This document shows, piece by piece, positions 9,607-17,364 of a stretch of DNA of 64,000 nt. The notes under the pieces are model-generated. The model ran no database searches. It saw nothing but the letters and a program-made list of their open reading frames with translations, and was not told where the DNA came from. The translations under genes and the position numbers were made by a program. The stretch comes from Pedobacter ginsengisoli (GTDB taxonomy: Bacteria; Bacteroidota; Bacteroidia; Sphingobacteriales; Sphingobacteriaceae), in assembly GCF_030244015.1 (NCBI RefSeq), contig NZ_JASSYX010000001.1, positions 124,001-188,000 on the forward strand, written 5' to 3'. How positions within the stretch are numbered: position 1 is the first letter of the stretch; every line of letters starts with the position of its first letter.

Positions 9607-10332
9607 ATGAAGATCAATTGCCTGATTGTCGACGATGAACCCATAGCCAGGGATATTATCAAAAGCTATTGCGAACATTTGGAGATGCTCTATATCGTAG
9701 CTTCCTGCGGAAATGCGCTGGAAGCGAAGACCATCCTGCAGTCACAACACATCGACATTTTATTCTTAGACATTAATATGCCGGTCATCGACGGGGTTTC
9801 TTTTGCAAAGACGCTTAAAAACCAGCCCCAGATCATCTTTACCACGGCTTATAAAGAATATGCTGCTGATGCTTTTGACCTGGCGGCCTGCGACTACCTG
9901 TTGAAACCTTTTTCTTTTGACCGGTTTATCATCGCAGTGGACAAGGCATTTGAAAAGCTTCAGGCCAAACCGGATAAAAAAGACGAACAGGTTATCGCAG
10001 GTGCTTCATCAAAGACCGAAGATTTTATTTTCATCAAAACTGATGGCAAGATCTATAAGATCAGGCATGATGAACTGCTTTACGCGGAAGCTCAGGGCAA
10101 TTATACCAGGATCGTAACGGAAAAAAGTGTCCTGATGCCCAAAATGCCCTTTTCAAATTTTGAGGAATTGCTGCCGGCGTCGCTTTTTTTGCGTACTCAC
10201 CGTTCGTTTCTGATCAATAAAGCAAAAATTGGCCATATAGAAGGAAACCGTGTATTTATAGGCAATACGGAGATCCCGATAGGGAGTAATTATAAAGAAT
10301 CACTGTTTAAAGAACTGGGCTTTTCGAAATGA
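9607..10332 (+). CDS. LytTR-family response regulator
   Basis: 241 aa. Receiver domain at residues 1-120 with the acidic pair DD at residues 9-10, the phosphorylated Asp in ILFLDINMPVIDG, and the lysine in DYLLKPFSF. A linker (QAKPDKKDEQ) joins it to a LytTR DNA-binding domain (about 138-240: FIKTDGKIYKIRHDELLYAE, then FLRTHRSFLINKAKIGHIEG). Regulators of this type bind paired direct repeats. Its kinase is the gene three bases upstream, and the divergent receptor gene is the obvious first target to test. Confidence 0.9.
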   Translation: MKINCLIVDDEPIARDIIKSYCEHLEMLYIVASCGNALEAKTILQSQHIDILFLDINMPVIDGVSFAKTLKNQPQIIFTTAYKEYAADAFDLAACDYLLKPFSFDRFIIAVDKAFEKLQAKPDKKDEQVIAGASSKTEDFIFIKTDGKIYKIRHDELLYAEAQGNYTRIVTEKSVLMPKMPFSNFEELLPASLFLRTHRSFLINKAKIGHIEGNRVFIGNTEIPIGSNYKESLFKELGFSK

Positions 10333-10412
10333 TAGTTATTTGAATATATTTACGGAGCAAAAAGAAACCAGTTTATATCCACAGCTATAGAAACCGCTCA
10401 CTTCAAACAAGT

Positions 10413-11213
10413 ATGAAAGTATTGACACGTCATTTATTGACAGCATTGCTGCTGTTCTTAGTTTGTTTTGCTGCTCCCGACGCAAACGCGCAGCAGAGAA
10501 CATTAAAGATAATGACCTATAACATCCATCATGGGAATCCTCCCGCAAAGGAAGGCCTGATCGATTTGGAAGCAATTGCTGAGGTCATCAAAGGACAGGC
10601 ACCCGACCTGGTTGCCCTGCAGGAACTGGATGTGCTGACCAAAAGAAGCGGAAATATAGACGAAGTGAAAAAGCTCACGGAGCTTACCGGCATGCAAGCT
10701 TTTTTTTCAAAAGGAATAGATCATGAAGGCGGGGAGTACGGCATTGCCATCCTGTCAAAATTTAAGATCAACAAGAGCGAACGCCATCCGCTGCCTTTTA
10801 AAGAAGGACTAAAAGCAGAGCAGCGTTCCCTTGCAGTAATTAATGTCACACTTCCGGGCCGGATCAAAGTTGATTTTGCCTGTACGCACCTCGACCTGAA
10901 AGACGAGCACAGGTTACTGCAGGTAGCAGAAATAAACAAAATACTGGGGTCGCGCAAAAACACTGTGATCCTTGCCGGGGATTTTAACCTCACCGCTGCA
11001 ACCCCCGCCATGAGGATACTGGAACAACATTTCAGCCGGAGCTGCCAGACAGACTGCGCGCCAACCAGTCCCGACCTGAATCCCAGAAATGAAATAGATT
11101 TCGTCATGCTGAAAAAGGGAAGCCCCTTTGAGGTCAGCAGTCACCAGGTCCTCCAGAACATCCATGCCTCCGACCACCTGCCGGTAGTGGTCACTTACAC
11201 AATTAAAAACTAA
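10413..11213 (+). CDS. exported endonuclease/exonuclease/phosphatase family hydrolase
   Basis: 266 aa. Signal peptide MKVLTRHLLTALLLFLVCFA followed by APDANAQQ. The mature domain has all family signatures in order: metal-binding Asn in MTYNIHHG, catalytic Glu in LVALQELD, GDFNLTA, and the Asp-His pair in ASDHLPVVV. These are DNase I-fold phosphodiesterases acting on nucleic acids, phosphoinositides or sphingomyelin. An exported single-domain version without binding modules is most often annotated only to family level. It is 11 bases upstream of an alpha/beta hydrolase and probably co-transcribed with it. Confidence 0.85.
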   Translation: MKVLTRHLLTALLLFLVCFAAPDANAQQRTLKIMTYNIHHGNPPAKEGLIDLEAIAEVIKGQAPDLVALQELDVLTKRSGNIDEVKKLTELTGMQAFFSKGIDHEGGEYGIAILSKFKINKSERHPLPFKEGLKAEQRSLAVINVTLPGRIKVDFACTHLDLKDEHRLLQVAEINKILGSRKNTVILAGDFNLTAATPAMRILEQHFSRSCQTDCAPTSPDLNPRNEIDFVMLKKGSPFEVSSHQVLQNIHASDHLPVVVTYTIKN

Positions 11214-11224
11214 ATATACCCGAT

Positions 11225-12544
11225 ATGAAGCGGACTAGCTTATTACTTTTTATCCTATTGTTATTTACAACTTCGGCATTTTCACAGGGTATCCTGAACA
11301 TGATCGGCCGTTCAGAAGATTTTTTTAAACTCCTTTCAGAAGAAAAGTATACGGAGGCTTATGGTTTTTTTGATGCCAATTTTCAGGCTAAAGTTTCAGA
11401 GGACAATGTGAAACAGATCTGGATTAAACTGGCTGAAAAACTGGGCAAACTGGAAAATATCCAGGTGACCAGCAGTAAGAGCGAGGGAGAGCATTTTGTC
11501 GTAACCCTCGAGGGCAAGTTTACCAATGACAGTCAGGATTTTCTGCTCGCATTTGATAAAGCAGAAAAGATGGTTGGGTTTTTTCTTCAGCCAAGCCGCA
11601 AAGCGGCCGCCTATCTGACACCTGCCTATGCGGATACTACATTGTATAAAGAAAAAGAGATTTATGTGAAAACCGCAAAGCACAGCCTGGTTGGCATATT
11701 GACCGAGCCCAAAAAGGCAGCGACTTATCCTATTGTGGTGTTTGTGCACGGATCCGGTCCGCAGGACATGGATGAGACCTTTGGTCCCAATAAACCTTTT
11801 AAAGACCTGGCTTCCGGCTTAGCTTCAAAGGGAATTGCCAGTATCCGTTACGTAAAGAGGACCATGCTCTATACACGGGAATTTGCCGGGACATTTACTG
11901 TTAAAGAAGAAGTAATGGATGATGCACTGGCTGCAATCGCCCTGGCAAGGACCATTCCCGCTGCAAATAAAAAACAAATTTACCTGCTTGGCCACAGCCT
12001 TGGGGGTATGATGGCACCAAAAGCGGCTGTATTGGCGCCTGATCTTAAAGGCGTTATTTTGCTTGCTGCCCCGGCCCGGAAGCTGACAGACCTCATTGTT
12101 GAGCAAACCAGGTATATGTTTGAACTGGAGAAAGATACTACAAAAGCAGGCAGGTTACAGCTCGACAGCGTGGTAAAGGAACTGAACAGGTCAAGGATCA
12201 CAAAGCTGGGGACTTTAAAGCCGGACTCGAGTCTTTTTGGGCTTCCAGCTGCTTATTGGGTCGATCTTAATCTTTACAATCAGGTAGCGACGGCCAAAAA
12301 ACTGGTCAGTCAGCGGATTTTTGTAGCTCAGGGCGCAAATGATTCCCAGGTTTCCGTTGCGGATTACAACCTGTGGAAAACAGCCTTAGGTACAAAAAAA
12401 TCCGCCACACTAAAATTATATCCTGAACTCAACCATATGATGATTGCGCAAAAAGATAAAAGCGATTTAAAGCAATACGGCGTACCGGCGAATGTATCTC
12501 CGGTTGTGATAAATGACATTGCGGCATGGATAAAATCTAAATAA
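11225..12544 (+). CDS. exported alpha/beta hydrolase with DUF3887 N-terminal domain
   Basis: 439 aa. Signal peptide MKRTSLLLFILLLFTTSAFS. Residues about 25-118 match the DUF3887 pattern (DFFKLLSEEKYTEAYGFFDANFQ), a small cystatin/NTF2-like module that precedes many hydrolases. The catalytic half shows the oxyanion loop VVFVHGSGPQ, the nucleophile elbow LLGHSLGGMM (Ser near 258), an acidic residue in QGANDSQV and the histidine in ELNHMM. This is a serine esterase or peptidase of the S9-like hydrolase group; substrate unknown. Confidence 0.87.
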   Translation: MKRTSLLLFILLLFTTSAFSQGILNMIGRSEDFFKLLSEEKYTEAYGFFDANFQAKVSEDNVKQIWIKLAEKLGKLENIQVTSSKSEGEHFVVTLEGKFTNDSQDFLLAFDKAEKMVGFFLQPSRKAAAYLTPAYADTTLYKEKEIYVKTAKHSLVGILTEPKKAATYPIVVFVHGSGPQDMDETFGPNKPFKDLASGLASKGIASIRYVKRTMLYTREFAGTFTVKEEVMDDALAAIALARTIPAANKKQIYLLGHSLGGMMAPKAAVLAPDLKGVILLAAPARKLTDLIVEQTRYMFELEKDTTKAGRLQLDSVVKELNRSRITKLGTLKPDSSLFGLPAAYWVDLNLYNQVATAKKLVSQRIFVAQGANDSQVSVADYNLWKTALGTKKSATLKLYPELNHMMIAQKDKSDLKQYGVPANVSPVVINDIAAWIKSK

Positions 12545-12545
12545 G

Positions 12546-12602
12546 GGTAACAAATGCATTCGGTTATCAGATGTGGCAAAATTGTTGCTTAGGTAACAAA
12601 TG
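12546..12602 (+). repeat. 11-bp direct repeat upstream of orphan receiver gene
   Basis: GGTAACAAATG occurs at 12546-12556 and again at 12592-12602, 46 bases apart, in the 83-base gap before the receiver gene. The second copy lies within an inverted repeat TTGTTGC-TTAG-GTAACAA. It could be a regulator site; nothing more can be said. Confidence 0.35.
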
Positions 12603-12627
12603 TAAACCAACATAAAACGAATCGACA

Positions 12628-12990
12628 ATGGTAAAAAGAATACATGTGCTTGAAGATGATGAGGATATAAGGTATATAATCGGTGTTTTGTTAAAAGACG
12701 AAGGTTATGAACTGCAGTTGTCATCCTCCTTTGCTGAACTAAAAAGTAAACTAAAAGACTCCGTTCCTGATCTGTTTATTCTTGATGTGATGATTCCGGA
12801 CGGAGATGGTACAGATATTTGTACTGATTTAAAAGGCGATCCTTTTACCAGACACATTCCGATCATAGTTATGTCTGCAAATGATCAGAACAAACAAAAA
12901 AGTTTAGATGCCGGTGCCAATGACTACATCAGCAAGCCTTTTGACATTGATTATATTGTTAAGCGGATCAATAACCAGCTTAATAAGTAA
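12628..12990 (+). CDS. single-domain response regulator (receiver only)
   Basis: 120 aa, a complete CheY-like receiver and nothing else: acidic residues at 10-12 (EDDED), phosphoacceptor Asp53 in LFILDVMIPDGDG, switch Ser83 in VMSAND, and Lys103 in DYISKPFD. Such stand-alone receivers act as phosphorelay shuttles or bind a partner protein. No kinase gene is adjacent, so it is an orphan. A strong bidirectional terminator follows. Confidence 0.9.
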   Translation: MVKRIHVLEDDEDIRYIIGVLLKDEGYELQLSSSFAELKSKLKDSVPDLFILDVMIPDGDGTDICTDLKGDPFTRHIPIIVMSANDQNKQKSLDAGANDYISKPFDIDYIVKRINNQLNK

Positions 12991-13002
12991 TATACCCTTG
13001 GA

Positions 13003-13037
13003 AAAAAGCCTTCCGGTGTAAAACCGGGAGGCTTTTT
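13003..13037. terminator. bidirectional intrinsic terminator
   Basis: AAAAAGCCTTCCGGT (13003-13017) pairs with ACCGGGAGGCTTTTT (13023-13037) with one wobble, giving a 15-bp stem flanked by A and T runs, so it works in both directions. It separates the receiver gene from the convergent DinB gene. Confidence 0.9.
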
Positions 13038-13540
13038 CAGTTTATTTTTTGGTAGATATTATTCAACTGATGATTGTGACGCTGCAGGTGATAGACCAGG
13101 AAATAGACCCATTCCAGCCTGGTGAACTTGCCAAATCCGGGCAGTTCAAACGCATTGTAAGTCGCTGAAAGATCTTGTGATGCGATGACCGCGGTCATCT
13201 TAGCTAACAAGTCATTTGATTTCTTAAGTAAAGTCTGCTGATCATGTGGCGGAGCGGAAGGCAGTACAAAATCTGGCGAACTCATTTTGGTGTCAACATT
13301 TAGGAACAGGTCTTTAATCGCTTCAATTTTTTCGTCCGGTTTTCTTTCTGTCGGTTCGGCCTGATCACTGATGACCTCTAATACACCGCTATAAGATTTC
13401 AGAATGTGTTCGGCGACCTGGCCCGCAGTCCAGCTTCCTTCAAAGGGAACGCTGTTGAATTGTTCCGGTTTAAAAGCTGATACCAGGTTTTGGAGATCAG
13501 CTGAGGCTTTTTGCAGGTCACTTAATGCTTGTGCTTTCAT
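13037..13540 (-). CDS. DinB-family putative metal-dependent enzyme
   Basis: 167 aa from ATG 13540 (MKAQALSDLQ); the frame is open seven codons further. The four-helix DinB pattern is visible: WTAGQVAEHILKS with the first metal-ligand histidine near residue 40, and VYFLVYHLQRHNHQLNNI with the closing histidines near the C-terminus. DinB-like proteins (including thiol S-transferases and mycothiol-dependent enzymes) bind a divalent metal with three histidines. Substrate unknown. No partner gene is adjacent. Confidence 0.82.
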   Translation of the reverse strand: MKAQALSDLQKASADLQNLVSAFKPEQFNSVPFEGSWTAGQVAEHILKSYSGVLEVISDQAEPTERKPDEKIEAIKDLFLNVDTKMSSPDFVLPSAPPHDQQTLLKKSNDLLAKMTAVIASQDLSATYNAFELPGFGKFTRLEWVYFLVYHLQRHNHQLNNIYQKIN

Positions 13541-13705
13541 AATATTGGTTTTAATATCCAAAATTAAGCTGATTTCATGACTGTTTGAAGGCGTAAATGC
13601 GCCAAAAACAGGGTAAATTGTGACAACTATAACGCCGCAGGAGATATTAGGATTTTGTTATCTCGGCGGATGTAATTAACTTCATCACTAAATAAAAACG
13701 CTGTA

Positions 13706-14305
13706 ATGTTAGACGACGCTATAAAAGGTCTTGTGCCACACGTGCTTAGCCATATAATTTCTGAGTACTGTAAAAATGGATTTATACTTGCCTATGAAAA
13801 TGAGCTGTCTGACCTGAAAGGGCTGGTACAACCCGATTCTATATCTTCTGATGATTTTGAATTACTGGAATCTGTTGATGATCCGGTCGTTCAGATCCTG
13901 CTGAACTCTATTGATAAAGTTATTGATTGCAGTAAAACTTATTTCCTGATCAATAACCTTGACGAAATGGAGGTGATGGAGAACGAGGAATACAACCAGC
14001 TGGCATCGGATAATTTCTTTTGCTACATTATAGAATGGGAAAGTAAAACCTATAAAGATGTACTGTACAATCTGAACGCAGTTTATTTTTCTATAGCACA
14101 GCTTTTGTATCACACAAGCTGCCAGATCCGGTTAAACGAGATCGAGCTCCCGGAGGAGCTGTATGATGAATTTTTAGAAAAATATTCAGACCTGCTCATG
14201 GAAAAAGTCTACTCCAATGACAAAAATGTAGCCTTACTTTATGATCTCATTGTGACCCTGAATGAAGATCTGCTTGAAATTGACAAACTTTCCCGGGAGG
14301 AATAA
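13706..14305 (+). CDS. conserved-looking acidic helical protein, function unknown
   Basis: 199 aa, not recognised. It starts MLDDAIKGLVPHVLSHIISE and is acidic and predominantly helical, with no signal peptide, membrane span or obvious catalytic motif. Codon use looks like its neighbours and the frame is well separated from others (66 bases to the next gene), so it is a real gene. It lies between DinB and the cupin gene with no operon partner that would suggest a job. Confidence 0.7.
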   Translation: MLDDAIKGLVPHVLSHIISEYCKNGFILAYENELSDLKGLVQPDSISSDDFELLESVDDPVVQILLNSIDKVIDCSKTYFLINNLDEMEVMENEEYNQLASDNFFCYIIEWESKTYKDVLYNLNAVYFSIAQLLYHTSCQIRLNEIELPEELYDEFLEKYSDLLMEKVYSNDKNVALLYDLIVTLNEDLLEIDKLSREE

Positions 14306-14315
14306 AGCGGTAGAA

Positions 14316-14346
14316 TTGGTTCTTAAAGCAAATTTATCTAAGTTTG
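14316..14346 (+). promoter_or_regulatory. Bacteroidota promoter for the cupin gene
   Basis: -33 element TTG at 14316-14318, 20-base spacer, -7 element TAAGTTTG at 14339-14346, a full match to TAnnTTTG. The expected transcription start is near 14353, giving a leader of about 20 bases before the ATG at 14372. Confidence 0.6.
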
Positions 14347-14371
14347 GGGATTAAAATAATACCAGTATAAA

Positions 14372-14869
14372 ATGTCAGATCAGAAAAAAGAAATATTTGA
14401 AGGAGTAGCACAGCGCTTAAAAATTGAAGGTTTTAATGTAGTGAACCGTGATGAGACCCGTCCATGGGGAGGTTTTTTTGTAATTGATGAAGATCAGGCC
14501 CAGCAGTTTGCCAACGTTTATTTTGAAGGACTGAACGTGGAAGAGCTGAAGATCTCCGGTAAACTGAGCCCTAAAATATTGGTCGTTGCTCCTGATACCC
14601 GTTTGTCCTGGCAGTACCACCACCGCCGTGCCGAAATATGGAGGGTAGTAAACGGAACCGTTGGCGTGGTAACCAGCGATACAGATGAAGAAGGTGAATT
14701 GCAGGAGCTTGCTCCAGGCCAGTCCATCAAGTTGAAGCAAGGTGAAAGACACCGCCTGATCGGTTTGAAGGACTGGGGTATTGTTTCAGAGATCTGGCAG
14801 CATACTGATCTGAACAATCCATCAGATGAAAGTGATATTGTACGTGTACAGGACGACTTTGGAAGATAA
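14372..14869 (+). CDS. phosphomannose-isomerase-like cupin protein
   Basis: 165 aa with one cupin domain. Metal ligands fit the cupin motifs: [18 protein letters not shown] (two histidines and a glutamate) and [11 protein letters not shown] (second-motif histidine). The pattern is closest to the C-terminal domain of type II mannose-6-phosphate isomerases, but the mannose-1-phosphate guanylyltransferase half is absent. It may isomerise a sugar phosphate or only bind one. It has its own promoter and lies 38 bases before the desaturase. Confidence 0.82.
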   Translation: MSDQKKEIFEGVAQRLKIEGFNVVNRDETRPWGGFFVIDEDQAQQFANVYFEGLNVEELKISGKLSPKILVVAPDTRLSWQYHHRRAEIWRVVNGTVGVVTSDTDEEGELQELAPGQSIKLKQGERHRLIGLKDWGIVSEIWQHTDLNNPSDESDIVRVQDDFGR

Positions 14870-14907
14870 ATAGAACTAAATACCGTTTATCTTCGTTAAT
14901 ACTATAT

Positions 14908-15636
14908 ATGATCATTTTACTGTTCTTCCTGGCCCACTGGTTTCTGTCGCTTTTTTCTCAAACATTTTTTCTGCATAGATATGCTTCGCATAAAATGTTT
15001 AAGATGAATCCCTTCTGGGAAAAGTTCTTTTACACCATTACCTTCTTGTCGCAGGGATCTTCATTTTTAAATCCCAGGGCGTATGCAATTTTGCACCGCA
15101 TGCACCATGCATTCAGCGATACAGAAAAAGACCCTCATTCTCCGCATTTCGTAAAGGACGTCTGGGGAATGATGATCCAGACCAAAAATATTTACCTGAA
15201 TTATGCCAAGTTCAATCACGAACCTGAAGAGCAGTTTAGAGACAAATATCCTTCCTGGCCGATAATTGATAAAATTGGTGACTCATGGTTCACAAGGATC
15301 GTTTTCATTGCGTTCTATGTTTGGTTTTACGTTACTTTCGCCAGCGCATGGTGGATGTACCTATTGTTGCCAATTCATTTTCTGATGGGTCCGCTTCATG
15401 GCGCTATTGTGAATTGGTGTGGCCATAAATATGGTTATTCCAATCATGACAATGAAGATCATAGCAAAAATTCTCTGCCATTTGACTTTTTAATGCTGGG
15501 CGAATTGTTTCAGAACAATCACCATAAAAAGCCCAACAGTCCGAATTTTGCTTCCAGGTGGTTTGAATTTGATCCTACATATCCGCTAATGAAAATGATG
15601 CACTGGATGCACATCATCCGCATCAGGAAAACTTAA
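14908..15636 (+). CDS. membrane fatty-acid desaturase (acyl-CoA desaturase type)
   Basis: 242 aa. The three histidine clusters of the integral-membrane desaturases are present: HRYASH at residues 23-28, HRMHH at 63-67, and NNHHKKPNS near residue 208; the extra GHKYGY histidine before it is also typical. Membrane spans lie before and between the clusters. It introduces a double bond into fatty acyl chains using a di-iron centre, adjusting membrane fluidity. It is short for the family, lacking any cytochrome b5 domain, as usual in bacteria. The stop codon overlaps the stop of the convergent gene by four bases (TTAA). Confidence 0.88.
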   Translation: MIILLFFLAHWFLSLFSQTFFLHRYASHKMFKMNPFWEKFFYTITFLSQGSSFLNPRAYAILHRMHHAFSDTEKDPHSPHFVKDVWGMMIQTKNIYLNYAKFNHEPEEQFRDKYPSWPIIDKIGDSWFTRIVFIAFYVWFYVTFASAWWMYLLLPIHFLMGPLHGAIVNWCGHKYGYSNHDNEDHSKNSLPFDFLMLGELFQNNHHKKPNSPNFASRWFEFDPTYPLMKMMHWMHIIRIRKT

Positions 15637-16379
15637 TTTTTCTTTTGGTCCATTAGCTGACGGGATTGTTTCCTTTTGACTTTCATGTGCTCGTGCAATA
15701 CCGAGGTTTCATAACGCGGATGTTTCCGCAGTTCGTTGACGTTGATCCTCAGCTGGTGCCCCTTGCGCCACAAATATCCGCCTGCTGTTAATGTACTGCC
15801 TTTAATGGCGAGGGATATGTTGTCGTTGCCGATCCCCGTCTCCTTTGCTGCTTCCAGCCCGGTTTTGTAAGACTTGATCCACCTGCCGTCCAGGTCATAT
15901 TGCGATATTCCGGATTTATTAGTGGCAATTTTTGGATCTACCTGGATTTTTTTTCTGATGGTTTTACTCCAGATGAAGCCGCCATAAGTTAAGCCACGTC
16001 CCTTGATCACATCACGAATGCCATTTTGATGTACGCCAACCGCCCTTGCTGCCGCTATGGTATTGATATGCGTTCTGATCAGGTTCCCCTGAAGATCATA
16101 TTGTCCGACTGTTTGCTGTTGGCTTGCAAGCGGCGAAGAGCCATACCATTTTTTCTTTAATATAGGTTTTAAATCAATTTCCGGAGCATTTCCGCGTCTC
16201 CATATGTAACCACAAGCGGTATGAATTTTGCCGCTATCCCGGGCTGCGGTAGAAATATGCTGTTGTGAAGAGTTCATAGCCAGGGCGGCAACTCTGGCAT
16301 TGGGATAAGTCTCCAGCAACTGTCCGCTTAGAGAATAGCGGCTGATATTGAAAGCATTAGTCTGTTTTTTATTTGGCAT
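15633..16379 (-). CDS. stand-alone triple NUMOD1-repeat DNA-binding protein
   Basis: 248 aa made of three copies of a 45-residue unit at about 14-60, 93-137 and 159-205. Each unit reads Y-x-L-x-G-x-x-(I/L)-x-T/S-Y, a helix with AA ([20 protein letters not shown]), a second helix ending in GRGL or GSTL, and GG(F/Y)(I/L)W. This is the NUMOD1 DNA-binding module normally attached to HNH or GIY-YIG homing endonucleases. No nuclease domain is present. The C-terminus is strongly basic ([11 protein letters not shown]), which supports nucleic-acid binding. It may be a domesticated or decayed homing-endonuclease relative, or a regulator. Convergent with the desaturase, with stop codons overlapping. Confidence 0.72.
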   Translation of the reverse strand: MPNKKQTNAFNISRYSLSGQLLETYPNARVAALAMNSSQQHISTAARDSGKIHTACGYIWRRGNAPEIDLKPILKKKWYGSSPLASQQQTVGQYDLQGNLIRTHINTIAAARAVGVHQNGIRDVIKGRGLTYGGFIWSKTIRKKIQVDPKIATNKSGISQYDLDGRWIKSYKTGLEAAKETGIGNDNISLAIKGSTLTAGGYLWRKGHQLRINVNELRKHPRYETSVLHEHMKVKRKQSRQLMDQKKN

Positions 16380-16522
16380 ATCAAGTGTAAATATAAAGAA
16401 TTCCGTACATTCTCTATTCCGTAAATAAAAAAATGAACTATCGTTTCCTCATTCATTTTGTTCAAGTTCTGCTTAAAACCTTCCTGAATAGCCGTAAACT
16501 GAAAAGATAGGTTAAACTTATA

Positions 16523-16530
16523 TACTTTTG
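16523..16530 (+). promoter_or_regulatory. -7 element TACTTTTG
   Basis: A perfect TAnnTTTG match 33 bases before the ATG at 16563. No convincing -33 TTTG is present. It argues that the gene starts at 16563, because an earlier GTG at 16530 would lie inside the promoter. Confidence 0.4.
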
Positions 16531-16562
16531 TGATATACGGAAGATCAGCTAAAGAACAGTTT

Positions 16563-16907
16563 ATGAATGCTAAAGTTACGGAAGAGGAATATCGTTACGC
16601 CCTTCAGGTAATAGACCGTTACCACAGGGAGCAATTGGACAATGGGGAAACCCTGATAAAATTGCTGGAAGATAGCGGTGCTTCGAATCTTCTGATGGAC
16701 CGGATCACCAGATTTTTGCAGGGCCTGGTAGATCGCGGCTATGTTCCCTTTACTTACATTACAGACATTACGGCATTGTATTTTATGAGTTCCTATACGA
16801 GACAGGACCTTTTGATGCAGCGAAGTGTGGGAAAACTTACTGTTGACGAATTTGAAAGGGTGATGTCGGTAAATGGGTATAAATTCGGAAACAGGAAGAT
16901 TAAATAG
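16563..16907 (+). CDS. small helical protein, function unknown
   Basis: 114 aa from ATG 16563 (MNAKVTEEEYRYALQVID). Not recognised. It is mostly helical and charged, without signal peptide or membrane span. A phrase such as LMDRITRFLQGLVDRGYVPFTY suggests a compact globular fold. Sits alone between the NUMOD1 protein and the convergent cytochrome gene, inside an accessory island. Confidence 0.6.
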   Translation: MNAKVTEEEYRYALQVIDRYHREQLDNGETLIKLLEDSGASNLLMDRITRFLQGLVDRGYVPFTYITDITALYFMSSYTRQDLLMQRSVGKLTVDEFERVMSVNGYKFGNRKIK

Positions 16908-16918
16908 ACGCTCACATT

Positions 16919-17362
16919 TCATTTTTCCTTCAGCGAAAGGATATAAGTTACCATCAGCCGGGCATCCTGGGCTGTAATATTAGGATGGGGGTCCATTACA
17001 GGGTTGCCCCAGGCGCCAAAACCTCCGCTGATTATTTTTCGGGCAAGTAAATCGACGTACACCTGTTGTACAGGATACCTTTTGGCAATGTCTTTAAAAG
17101 CGGGTCCTTTAAACCTTTTGTCTTCTGTATGGCAAGTGTAACAATCGGAATAGGAAATTAAAACCTTTCCTTTTTGCACTGCTGATGCTGATAAGGTGTC
17201 GCTTGGCCCCTCTATCTTTTTGATGTAATCTACTACTTTAACAGGCCGTTTTGGCTCGTCTTTTTGGTTGCATGCAAGGATGCAGAACCCAACCGTTATT
17301 GTTAAAAAATAACATATTGTATTGATGTTCTTTATAATCTGTGGTTTAAGGTTCATCAACAT
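16919..17362 (-). CDS. monohaem cytochrome c lipoprotein
   Basis: 147 aa. The N-terminus has a hydrophobic segment and lipobox FCILAC with the lipidated Cys at 31. The haem site is CYTCH at residues 74-78, and a methionine in NPVMDPHPN is the likely sixth ligand. Size and pattern match the cytochrome c551/c552 group, an electron carrier anchored at the periplasmic face of a membrane. Its ATG lies two bases after the stop of the AAA_13 ATPase, so it could be co-transcribed, although no functional link is known. Confidence 0.85.
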   Translation of the reverse strand: MLMNLKPQIIKNINTICYFLTITVGFCILACNQKDEPKRPVKVVDYIKKIEGPSDTLSASAVQKGKVLISYSDCYTCHTEDKRFKGPAFKDIAKRYPVQQVYVDLLARKIISGGFGAWGNPVMDPHPNITAQDARLMVTYILSLKEK

Positions 17363-17364
17363 TG

